Assembly (NCBI GenBank): GCA_016213845.1
Contig: JACQZN010000042.1
Coordinates: 1-64,000, forward strand
DNA length: 64,000 nucleotides
Direction: 5' to 3'
Origin: Candidatus Wallbacteria bacterium
GTDB lineage: Bacteria; Muiribacteriota; UBA6191; JACPRK01
Shown one piece after another: positions 46,650 through 53,747 of the stretch. Position numbers and translations under genes: made by a program. Position 1 is the first letter of the stretch. Each line of letters opens with the position of its first letter. Below the pieces are notes generated by a model. The model had not been told where the DNA came from. It did no database searches and was given only the letters and a program-made list of their open reading frames with translations.

Positions 46650-47081
46650 ATGCTAATGGCCAACTTTCGGTACGCGATGCCCGAGCGGCGCTCCAGTCGA
46701 GTTCGCTGTCCGGCGCTGCAGCGATGGATCTCGGACAAGGACTGCGAGATCCGGCGGAACACTCCCTACTGCATCTCCTGTAACGGTTGTCCGCTGAAGG
46801 AGCCGGGCTGCCGCAGCTGCGGCCAGCCGTTCCCGGCGAAGACGCCGTTTCAGCTCTATTGCACGATGCGCTGCAAGCGCAACGCGACCAACCAGAAGCG
46901 GCTGCAGATGCGCCGCCAGTGGCGCAGGGACGGCATCTGCATCTACTGCGGGAAGAGCCCGGTCCAGTCGGGACGCTCTCACCTGGGCTGCCAGGCTTGC
47001 CTCGACATGCACAGCGAGGCGCGCAAGTCCCGCAACACCGTCCGGACAAGAAAAGACCCCTACGGGCAATTGCCAGCGTAA
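46650..47081 (+). CDS. Small Cys-rich zinc-binding protein
   Basis: A 143-residue basic protein with fourteen cysteines in clustered pairs: YCISCNGCPL, CRSCGQPFP, LYCTMRCKRN, CIYCGKSPV and LGCQACLDMH. Two or three zinc ribbons or treble-clef knuckles are likely, and high Arg/Lys content suggests nucleic acid binding. I do not recognise a named family. The near-consensus promoter directly upstream supports strong expression from a leaderless transcript. ATG 46656 is an alternative start. Function unknown. Confidence 0.65.
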   Translation: MLMANFRYAMPERRSSRVRCPALQRWISDKDCEIRRNTPYCISCNGCPLKEPGCRSCGQPFPAKTPFQLYCTMRCKRNATNQKRLQMRRQWRRDGICIYCGKSPVQSGRSHLGCQACLDMHSEARKSRNTVRTRKDPYGQLPA

Positions 47082-47085
47082 GGGC
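47051..47085 (-). terminator. Possible minus-strand terminator after the glycine-zipper gene
   Basis: Bases 47058-47065 and 47078-47085 form an 8-base stem (one G-T) with a 12-base loop containing the palindrome GGCAATTGCC. On the minus strand it is followed by TCTTTTC. It lies about 130 bases beyond the stop of the glycine-zipper gene and overlaps the 3' end of the opposing gene. Confidence 0.4.
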
Positions 47086-47097
47086 CTCCTCTTGCTC

Positions 47098-47141
47098 CGA
47101 ACCCTCCCGGGCTCATATGGCCCTTTGGGGGAGGTTTCGGT
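47098..47141 (+). terminator. Hairpin downstream of the Cys-rich gene
   Basis: CCGAACCCTCCC (47098-47109) pairs imperfectly with the segment ending GGAGGTTTCGG (47131-47141), and an inner GGGC/GCCC stem encloses TCATAT. It is followed by GTTATTCC, a weak T-tract. It is a plausible but not strong terminator. Confidence 0.4.
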
Positions 47142-47211
47142 TATTCCTGGGGTACCGGGGGTGAGGTACCGGGTCCGACCGGAGGGTGACCGTGCCTACT
47201 TCCCTTGAAGC

Positions 47212-48153
47212 TCACTGTCCCTTTTTTGAGAAGTAAGCGTCCCGAGCGGATTCGAATTGCTGGCGCGCCTTCAACTTCTGGTCCTGCGAACCGGACTTGA
47301 GGGCGGATTCGTAGTCGGTAGTGGCCTTGAAGAAGCCGGCCCTGAGCTGGGAGAGGTTGGCCGCCGGGTTGCCGCCGCCGTAGTAGCCTTCCCGGACGGT
47401 CCCGGGAACCTGGTACGTTGGATAGTACCCTGGCATCCCAGTATAGCTCGAGTAGCCTTGCATCTGGTTGGGATTCTGGAACGGCTGGGGCATCTGGCGG
47501 AAGTTGTCGAACGGGTAGTTCCCGCCAGCGTAGTAGTTATCATAGTACTGCTGGGGGAAGAGGACCCGCGCGAAGACCTGGCCGACCAGGAATCCGCCGA
47601 TGCCACCGGCGATGAGCCCCAAAGTGCCGCCGAAGCTGCTGCCCAGGAGAGCGCCGAAGACGCCACCGGCGATGCCCGGCAGGATGCCGAGCCGGGAGCG
47701 GTGGCCGCCCAGGTTGCTGTAGTAATCGCTGTAGTAGCGGTCCAGCCGGTTGTTGTAGTTGTCGTAGTAATTGCCGTACGGAGCCTCGCCGAGCTGGCCG
47801 CCGACCAGATGGCCGACAACACCGCCCGCTGCCGCGCCGGCCAGGGTGCCGACGATACCAAAATGCGCACCGAGCAATCCGCCGAAGGCCGCGCCGATGA
47901 GCATCGGGATCTTGCTACGGTGGCCGCCCATTCCGTACTCGGCTCCGCCCGGAAAGTAGCCGCTCGGGTAGTTCCTGGGATCGTTCGGATTCACGGCACC
48001 GCCGGTCTGGGAGGCCCGATCGTCGGAACCGACCGTCGTGTCGGTGACGCTACCGCTGGCGCTCTCGGCCGCCAGCGTGTGCACGGGGAACAGCCCGAAC
48101 GTCAGCGCTCCCACCAGGACCCACGCCGTTGCCTTCAGCACCTTGCGTTTCAT
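47212..48153 (-). CDS. Exported glycine-zipper protein with two membrane-inserting repeats
   Basis: A 313-residue protein with a signal peptide (ATAWVLVGALTFGLFPVHTL). Two internal repeats near residues 75-125 and 148-195 each start GGHRS and continue as glycine zippers (LIGAAFGGLLGAHFGIVGTL and GIAGGVFGALLGSSFGGTLG), typical of outer-membrane or oligomerising proteins. Between and after them are Tyr/Asn-rich linkers (YGNYYDNYNNRLDRYYSDYY). The C-terminal 60 residues are helical and charged. It may form an envelope oligomer; its function is unknown. It has its own upstream region with a short tandem repeat at 48256. Confidence 0.7.
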   Translation of the reverse strand: MKRKVLKATAWVLVGALTFGLFPVHTLAAESASGSVTDTTVGSDDRASQTGGAVNPNDPRNYPSGYFPGGAEYGMGGHRSKIPMLIGAAFGGLLGAHFGIVGTLAGAAAGGVVGHLVGGQLGEAPYGNYYDNYNNRLDRYYSDYYSNLGGHRSRLGILPGIAGGVFGALLGSSFGGTLGLIAGGIGGFLVGQVFARVLFPQQYYDNYYAGGNYPFDNFRQMPQPFQNPNQMQGYSSYTGMPGYYPTYQVPGTVREGYYGGGNPAANLSQLRAGFFKATTDYESALKSGSQDQKLKARQQFESARDAYFSKKGQ

Positions 48154-48255
48154 GACGCTTCTCCTTACGACTGCTTACCGGCCGGAGGGCCGATTGCTGC
48201 GGAATTCGCCGTAAGTATAGGTACCGCATTCGAGAGCGTCAATCCCCCCACAGGA

Positions 48256-48288
48256 AGTAGTGAGTAGCGAGTAGCGAGTAGTGAGTAG
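48256..48288. repeat. Short 7-bp tandem repeat
   Basis: Four full copies and a partial copy of AGTAGYG occur in tandem in the 192-base gap between the glycine-zipper and SH3 genes. The same AGTAG word recurs in the repeat-rich gaps near 56735 and 57265-57285. It is too short and too regular for CRISPR. Confidence 0.7.
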
Positions 48289-48345
48289 GGGAGGGAGAGC
48301 CCTACATCAATCCGCCAGCGCTGTTCATACTCGCTGACGGGGGGC

Positions 48346-49050
48346 CTACCAGCCGCGCAGGATCCAGCTCATCGCGGGGATGCGCGCGGGGGGCGGCTCG
48401 CTCTTGGGCGCTTCGCCCCCGGACGGTTGGACCTCGGGGAACGGGACCGTCGGCAGGCTGGCGTTGTCGCGCGAGCGGACCTCCATCTCGAGCTTCTGGA
48501 GACGCTGGATGAAGTCGGCCGTCGGGTCGATCAGGCCGGTCTTCTCGAGATCGCCGACGCGCCGGTGCAACTCCGCGTTCTTGGCTTCGAGCGCCTCGAT
48601 GCGTTGCCGGAGCTGCGTGATCGTGTTGTCACCGCTCGCAGCCGTGGGAGATTCCGGCTTGGGCGCAACCGGTTTCGCGGCGACCGGCTCCGGTGCACTG
48701 ACGGCCGCCGCCGCGGGCTTGCCACCCAGGCTGAGGAACTTGCGATGGACCCAGCCGCTCTTGACCACTCTTCCCGAGCCGTCGACGCGGTCGACCCGGA
48801 AGTACCCGTCGACCAGCTCGTCTTGGTGGACCATGACCCTGCTCCCCCGCTCCAGCGTTGCCGCCGGCTTGGCGGACTCTGCGGGGCTGTCCAGCAGGTA
48901 GGCTCCGACGAAGGCCGGATCTCCGCCCCTGTCCAGCACTCCCGGCACGGGCGCGGCCGCCTGTAGCACGGACCCCGCCATCACGGAAAGCGCAAGGCGC
49001 AGAGACCATCGGGACACGAGTCGACCCATCCATCGGGGAGCGCAGTTCAT
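48346..49050 (-). CDS. Exported SH3-like protein with coiled coil
   Basis: A 234-residue protein with a signal peptide (WSLRLALSVMAGSVLQAAAP). Residues about 40-105 form a bacterial SH3-type barrel (LERGSRVMVHQDELVDGYFR, GRVVKSGWVHRKFL). An Ala/Pro linker is followed by a coiled coil at about 145-200 (ITQLRQRIEALEAKNAELHR). SH3-like domains bind peptidoglycan or envelope proteins. The start at 49050 has GAGGTGAA in its leader; an earlier GTG at 49062 is possible. It diverges from the NamZ gene with a 122-base shared promoter region. Confidence 0.7.
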   Translation of the reverse strand: MNCAPRWMGRLVSRWSLRLALSVMAGSVLQAAAPVPGVLDRGGDPAFVGAYLLDSPAESAKPAATLERGSRVMVHQDELVDGYFRVDRVDGSGRVVKSGWVHRKFLSLGGKPAAAAVSAPEPVAAKPVAPKPESPTAASGDNTITQLRQRIEALEAKNAELHRRVGDLEKTGLIDPTADFIQRLQKLEMEVRSRDNASLPTVPFPEVQPSGGEAPKSEPPPARIPAMSWILRGW

Positions 49051-49172
49051 CGAGAGGTTCACCTCATCTCCGATATCGGCCCCCCGCGATCGGTTGCTAA
49101 GAACCGATCGCTGCTCAAATATGGAATGCACGACACGACCGCTTGCCCGACCGATGATCTTCTCGACACTCC

Positions 49173-50453
49173 ATGACTGACTCCCGAATCCGACTGCTGA
49201 CGTTCTGTGCCCTCCTGTCTGCCGTGACGGCCACCCCGGCCGCCCACGCCAAATCGATCGCGCCCCCGCCTGCCGGCCGCGTGCTGCTCGGCGTGGATCG
49301 CCTCATCACCTACCACCTGCCCCAGCTCCAGGGGAAGCGCGTCGGCCTGCTCACCCACAAAGCCGGCGTCACCGGCACCGGCCGCCCGACGGTCGAGGCT
49401 CTGCTGGACCGCGGCGTCGACCTGCGCGCCCTCTTCGCCCCCGAACACGGCATTTACGGCGCCGTCGAGGGCGGCTTCGACGTGACGAACACGACCTATC
49501 GCCGCACCGGCATCCCGGTCCACAGCCTCTACGGCAAGACGCGCCGCCCGACCCCGAAGATGCTGGCCGGGCTCGACGTCGTCCTGGTGGACCTTCAGGA
49601 CGTCGGCGCGCGCTTCTACACTTACATCTCCACCGTCTGCTACCTCCTCGAGGAGGCCGCCAAGGCTGGCGTCGCCGTCTGGGTTCTCGACCGTCCGAAC
49701 CCCATCGGCGGCCTCCGGGTCGACGGAAAGACCCTGGAACGCCACCGGCTCGGTTTCACCGGCATCTATCCGATGCCTCTCTTGCACGGCATGACGATGG
49801 GCGAGATGGCCTGGATGCTCAACGAGGAGTACGGCTACAAGGCCCGCCTGAAAGTCGTCCCGATGCAGGGGTGGCGCCGCGACATGTTCTTCGGGCAGAC
49901 CGGCCTGAAGTGGGTCGCCCCGTCGCCGAATCTGCCGACCTGGGAATCGACTCTGATCTACCCCGGACTGGAGACGATAGGCCTGCACGGCTTTCTCGCC
50001 GAGGGCCGCGGGACGCCTTACCCGTTTCAGCTGGTCGGCGCTCCCTGGGTGAAGGACCCCGAAGGGCTGGCCCGGCGGCTCTCCGACGAGGGGCTCCGCG
50101 GGCTCTCGTTCATCCCGTGCCGCTTCACCCCGGCAGCGGATGCGCTCAAGGGAAGACGCTGCGGCGGCGTTCGCATGATCGTCAAGGACGCCAGAAGGGT
50201 CGACCCGATGCGAATCCCCTTGAAGATCCTGAAGGTCTTGAAGATCATGTATCCGGGAGCACCGGGATGGCAGGATGCGGCCCGCTCGTGGTCGGTCTCG
50301 CTCGGGCTCCCCGGAGGGGCCGGCCACTTGCTGTTGCCGGGTGCGGAAGACGAGCTCCTTCGCAAGTGGCGCCTGGGAGCCCGCGAGTTCGAGGCCACAC
50401 GCAAGAAGTACCTGCTCTACAAGGTCGACCCAGGTCCCCGGCAAGTAGATTGA
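49173..50453 (+). CDS. Exo-beta-N-acetylmuramidase NamZ family (DUF1343), exported
   Basis: A 426-residue protein. A signal peptide (LLTFCALLSAVTATPAAHAK) is followed by the complete DUF1343 domain: GVDRLITYHLPQLQGKRVGL, FAPEHGIYGAVEGGFDV, IPVHSLYGKTRRPTP, DVVLVDLQDVGARFYTYIS, VWVLDRPNPIGGLRVDG and YPGLETIGLHGFLAEGRGTP. Characterised members remove terminal N-acetylmuramic acid from peptidoglycan fragments, acting in cell-wall recycling in the periplasm. Length and motif order are as expected. It is followed after 87 bases by a patatin-like gene in the same direction. Confidence 0.85.
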   Translation: MTDSRIRLLTFCALLSAVTATPAAHAKSIAPPPAGRVLLGVDRLITYHLPQLQGKRVGLLTHKAGVTGTGRPTVEALLDRGVDLRALFAPEHGIYGAVEGGFDVTNTTYRRTGIPVHSLYGKTRRPTPKMLAGLDVVLVDLQDVGARFYTYISTVCYLLEEAAKAGVAVWVLDRPNPIGGLRVDGKTLERHRLGFTGIYPMPLLHGMTMGEMAWMLNEEYGYKARLKVVPMQGWRRDMFFGQTGLKWVAPSPNLPTWESTLIYPGLETIGLHGFLAEGRGTPYPFQLVGAPWVKDPEGLARRLSDEGLRGLSFIPCRFTPAADALKGRRCGGVRMIVKDARRVDPMRIPLKILKVLKIMYPGAPGWQDAARSWSVSLGLPGGAGHLLLPGAEDELLRKWRLGAREFEATRKKYLLYKVDPGPRQVD

Positions 50454-50540
50454 TCGACGGCCGGATCTCCAGGGCGGGCGCCCGCCGGGCCCCCGCTCCA
50501 ACTCGAGGACGCACATGACAGACTTCCGGCCGAGGCCCCG

Positions 50541-51581
50541 ATGAAGGCCCCCCGATCCAAGAAGGTGCTGCGCGGTCCGTTTCTGCTGGAGAAGAAACCG
50601 CCCGAGCCAGGTCGCCAGAAAAAGCCGGAGTCGCCTCTCACCGCGCTGGTCTTCTCCGGCGGCGGTGCCCGCGGCGCCTACGAGTGCGGCGTCTACCAGT
50701 CCCTGCACGAGCACGGCGTGCGGCCATCGGTGCTGGTCGGGACCTCGGTCGGCGCCGTCAACGCCGCGGCCATTTGCCAGGGCATGAGTCCCTGGGAGCT
50801 GCGGGAGCTCTGGCTCCGGATCTCCAGCGCCGACTGGTGGTACCTGCCGGGCCGGCTGCGGCCCCTGCGGACGCTGATGGGCGATCGCCACACCTTCCGC
50901 AACCGGCTCGATCTCTGGAACTTCTTCGGATGGAACCACCTCTTCGACACCGAGCCGATGCTGGCCACCTTCCGCAAGTACTTCGACGTCGAGAAGATCC
51001 GCAAGAGCCGGGTGAAGCTGTACATCACCGCCGTCGACGTCATCAGCGGAGAGTCGAGCATCTTCACCAACAAGACCGTCGTGCCCGAGCACGTGCTCGC
51101 CTCGTCGAGCATCCCGATCGCGTTTCCGTGGACCGAGGTCGACGGCCGCATCTACTGGGACGGCGGATTGCTCGCCAACATCCCGCCCATCAAGATCGCC
51201 ATCGACGCCGACCGGCGTGTCCGAGAGATCTACCTGGTGCGCCTTTTCCCACGACTGGCGCAGAAGCCAGACGGGCTCCTCGACTGCATCGAGCGCACCA
51301 TCGAGCTGGTCTTGCAGGGGGTGCTGAACAACGAGATCGACCAGGTCGAGTTCATCAACCGGCTGATCCGCTCGCGCGCCATCCGAGGTGTCTACCGCGA
51401 GATCAACCTTCACACCGTCGAGTTCCACGAGCCGTTCAGCGCCCTGTCGATTCTCGATTTCTCGAAGCGCCACGTGGAGCGGCTCATCGACCAGGGTTAC
51501 CGGGACACGGAGCGGATGTTCGCGCGCAAGGCCGAAGAGCGTGACCGGAAGCGGCGCGTGAGGTTGGCCGCCAGGGCCTGA
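50541..51581 (+). CDS. Patatin-like phospholipase
   Basis: A 346-residue cytosolic or peripheral enzyme. The patatin elements are present: oxyanion loop VFSGGGARGAYECG, nucleophile elbow VGTSVGAVNAA with Ser69, and the Asp of the catalytic dyad in YWDGGLLANIPPIK. Patatins hydrolyse acyl esters of phospholipids. The basic N-terminus (KAPRSKKVLRGPFLLEKKPP) could favour membrane contact. No signal peptide is present. The C-terminal part after residue 250 is helical. It is followed after 42 bases by a small membrane-anchored protein, probably in the same unit. Confidence 0.85.
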   Translation: MKAPRSKKVLRGPFLLEKKPPEPGRQKKPESPLTALVFSGGGARGAYECGVYQSLHEHGVRPSVLVGTSVGAVNAAAICQGMSPWELRELWLRISSADWWYLPGRLRPLRTLMGDRHTFRNRLDLWNFFGWNHLFDTEPMLATFRKYFDVEKIRKSRVKLYITAVDVISGESSIFTNKTVVPEHVLASSSIPIAFPWTEVDGRIYWDGGLLANIPPIKIAIDADRRVREIYLVRLFPRLAQKPDGLLDCIERTIELVLQGVLNNEIDQVEFINRLIRSRAIRGVYREINLHTVEFHEPFSALSILDFSKRHVERLIDQGYRDTERMFARKAEERDRKRRVRLAARA

Positions 51582-51623
51582 CCGCGCGCGCCGAGGCCGC
51601 CCCCGAGTGCCCGCACGACGACG

Positions 51624-52091
51624 ATGGACGCCGCCCAGCTCCGCAGGCAAAAACGGCTCCAGCAGAAGCTGGCCCAGGCCAAGTGGATCGTCTACTTCGG
51701 CATCATTGCGCTGATCGGGTTCTACCTGTACTGGCGCTCCGAGCGGGTCGAAACCGCGCGGATCGTGAGCGACGAGTTTCTCAGTCGCATCGGCAAGCGC
51801 GAGATCGACGTCATCCCCAAGCGGCTCTTCACCACCGGGCTCCAGGAGGACCTGCCGGAGCGCAAGTTCCAGCGCCAGATGGCGCTGTTGGCGAGGAAAC
51901 TCGGCAGTCTCCAGGGCTTCCAGCTCATCGAGCGGGAGCTGTCGTGGGACAACAGCAATGTGCGTCTGGTCTACCAGGCGAAGTTCGAGCGCAGCGGCGC
52001 CCGCGCCATCTTCGAGATCGTGGTCGACCCGCGCGGCTACTGGAAGATCGACACGTACTTCTTCTGGGCCGACAAGTGGAAACGGCTCTAG
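51624..52091 (+). CDS. Single-pass membrane protein with small alpha+beta domain
   Basis: A 155-residue protein. A positively charged start (RRQKRLQQKLAQAK) leads to one transmembrane helix (WIVYFGIIALIGFYLYW), so the C-terminal domain of about 115 residues should lie outside the cytoplasm. That domain alternates helices and strands (ARIVSDEFLSRIGKREIDV, VRLVYQAKFERSGARAIFEI) and resembles DUF4019/NTF2-like folds, but the match is weak. It follows the patatin gene and converges on glycerol kinase. Function unknown. Confidence 0.6.
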   Translation: MDAAQLRRQKRLQQKLAQAKWIVYFGIIALIGFYLYWRSERVETARIVSDEFLSRIGKREIDVIPKRLFTTGLQEDLPERKFQRQMALLARKLGSLQGFQLIERELSWDNSNVRLVYQAKFERSGARAIFEIVVDPRGYWKIDTYFFWADKWKRL

Positions 52092-52115
52092 CCAGGCGAG
52101 CGCGCCGGCGACCGA

Positions 52116-53606
52116 TCAGGCCTTCGAGAGCACCCGGTGCACCGCCGCTTGCCATCCGGCGGTGAGGCGCTCCCGGTCGGGCGCGGCCATGGCGGGGCGG
52201 AAGAGCCGGTCCTGGCGGCGGACGTGGGCGAGCTCGTCGGCATCGGCCCAGAATTTCTCCGCCAGCCCCGCCAGGTAGCCGGCCCCGAGCGCAGTCGTTT
52301 CGACGTTGGCCGGCCGGTCGACCGGGATACCGAGAAGGTCGGCCTGGAACTGCATGAGGAAGCCGTTGGCGCAGGCGCCGCCATCGACCCGGAGCTCGCG
52401 GATGGGCACGCCGGACTCCTCGACCATCAGGCCGACCAGGTCGTGGGTCTGATAGGCGATCGCCTCCAGCGCCGCCCGGACCACGTGGGCCCGGCCCGCG
52501 CCGCGCGTGAGACCAAGGATGGCGCCGCGAGCGTTCATGTCCCAGTGGGGGGCGCCCAGGCCGACGAAGGCCGGCACGAAGTAGACGCCCGCGTTGTCGC
52601 CGACCGACGTGGCGATGGCCTCTGTTTCGGCAGCGTGCTGGATGACGCCGAGGGCGTCGCGCAGCCACTGGACGGCGGCCCCCGCAATGAACACCGCGCC
52701 CTCGAGCGCGTAGAGCGGCTCGCCCGACTTCCCGGCGCAGAGCGTCGTGAGCAGCCCCTTCTGCGAGGTGCGGTCGCGGTCGCCCATGTTCATCAGGAGG
52801 AAGCAGCCGGTGCCGTAGGTGTTCTTGGCCATTCCGGGCTCCCAGCAGCCCTGGCCGAAAAGAGCGGCCTGCTGGTCGCCGGCAATCCCGCTGACGGGGA
52901 CGGCGGCGCCGAAGAAGGCGTCCGGGTCGGTCGTTCCGAAGCGGCTGGCGGAGGACTGCACGGTCGGGAGCATCGCGGCGGGAACGCCTAGCTGCTCGAG
53001 CAGCTCCGGGTCCCAGCGCTTTTCGTGGATGTTGAAGAGCAGCGTGCGGCTGGCGTTGGTGAAGTCCGTGACGTGGGACTTGCCGCCGGTGAGCTTCCAG
53101 AGAAGCCAGCTGTCGATGTTGCCGAAGAGGACGCGCCCTTCGCGGGCGCGCGACAGCACGGCCGGGTTGGCGTCCAGCAGCCAGCGCACCTTGGTGCCCG
53201 AGAAGTAGGCGTCGAGCAATAGGCCCGTCTTGGCGCGCACAGCCGGCTCCAGGCCTTTCTCCTTGAGGGCGCGGCACATGTCGGCCGTCCGGCGGCACTG
53301 CCAGACGATGGCGTTGGCCACCGGGCGGCCGGTTTCCCGGTCCCAGAGCACGGTCGTCTCACGCTGGTTGGTGATGCCGATGGCGGCGACCTGCGCGGGC
53401 GTGATGCCGCCCGCGTCCAGCGCCTGCTTCATGACACGATGGCTGACCGACCAGATCTCTTCGGCGTCATGCTCGACCCAGCCGGGCCGCGGGTAATGCT
53501 GCGTGAACTCGGAGTAGCCGCGCGAGACGACCTTCCCCGCGCGATCCAGCATCAAGACCGTCGTGCCCGTCGTCCCCTGGTCGATCGCCATCACGTACCT
53601 GTCCAC
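52116..53606 (-). CDS. glpK: Glycerol kinase
   Basis: A 496-residue FGGY-family kinase that phosphorylates glycerol to sn-glycerol 3-phosphate with ATP. Diagnostic segments are the N-terminal phosphate loop VMAIDQGTTGTTVLML, the glycerol-binding region with NQRETTVLWDRETG, WLLDANPAVLSRAREG, SGIAGDQQAALFGQG and GTGCFLLMN, and the ATP site LRVDGGACANGFLMQFQADL. Length matches E. coli GlpK. The GTG at 53606 is preceded by GGGAGGTG seven bases upstream; the frame remains open to 53708. No glpF or glpD gene is adjacent. It is divergent from the phosphodiesterase gene. Confidence 0.95.
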   Translation of the reverse strand: MDRYVMAIDQGTTGTTVLMLDRAGKVVSRGYSEFTQHYPRPGWVEHDAEEIWSVSHRVMKQALDAGGITPAQVAAIGITNQRETTVLWDRETGRPVANAIVWQCRRTADMCRALKEKGLEPAVRAKTGLLLDAYFSGTKVRWLLDANPAVLSRAREGRVLFGNIDSWLLWKLTGGKSHVTDFTNASRTLLFNIHEKRWDPELLEQLGVPAAMLPTVQSSASRFGTTDPDAFFGAAVPVSGIAGDQQAALFGQGCWEPGMAKNTYGTGCFLLMNMGDRDRTSQKGLLTTLCAGKSGEPLYALEGAVFIAGAAVQWLRDALGVIQHAAETEAIATSVGDNAGVYFVPAFVGLGAPHWDMNARGAILGLTRGAGRAHVVRAALEAIAYQTHDLVGLMVEESGVPIRELRVDGGACANGFLMQFQADLLGIPVDRPANVETTALGAGYLAGLAEKFWADADELAHVRRQDRLFRPAMAAPDRERLTAGWQAAVHRVLSKA

Positions 53607-53747
53607 AGCCGCACCTCCCGGAGCCGCACCGTTCGAGACCGCAAGCCAGGGTATCATGGGGCCCAGGGAAGTTCGCAAAGGCGCATTGCATCTGCGCTTG
53701 CGGGCCATTAGAGTGATGACGTCCGATTGCGATACAAGGAGTCGAAA

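Noticed and set aside
48256-48288. Short tandem array as an iteron-type origin
   Set aside because: Only four 7-base copies, no DnaA boxes or replication gene nearby.
49059-51650. Minus-strand open frame of more than 800 codons opposite the NamZ and patatin genes
   Set aside because: Antisense of two well-supported genes with conserved motifs; no family resemblance of its own.
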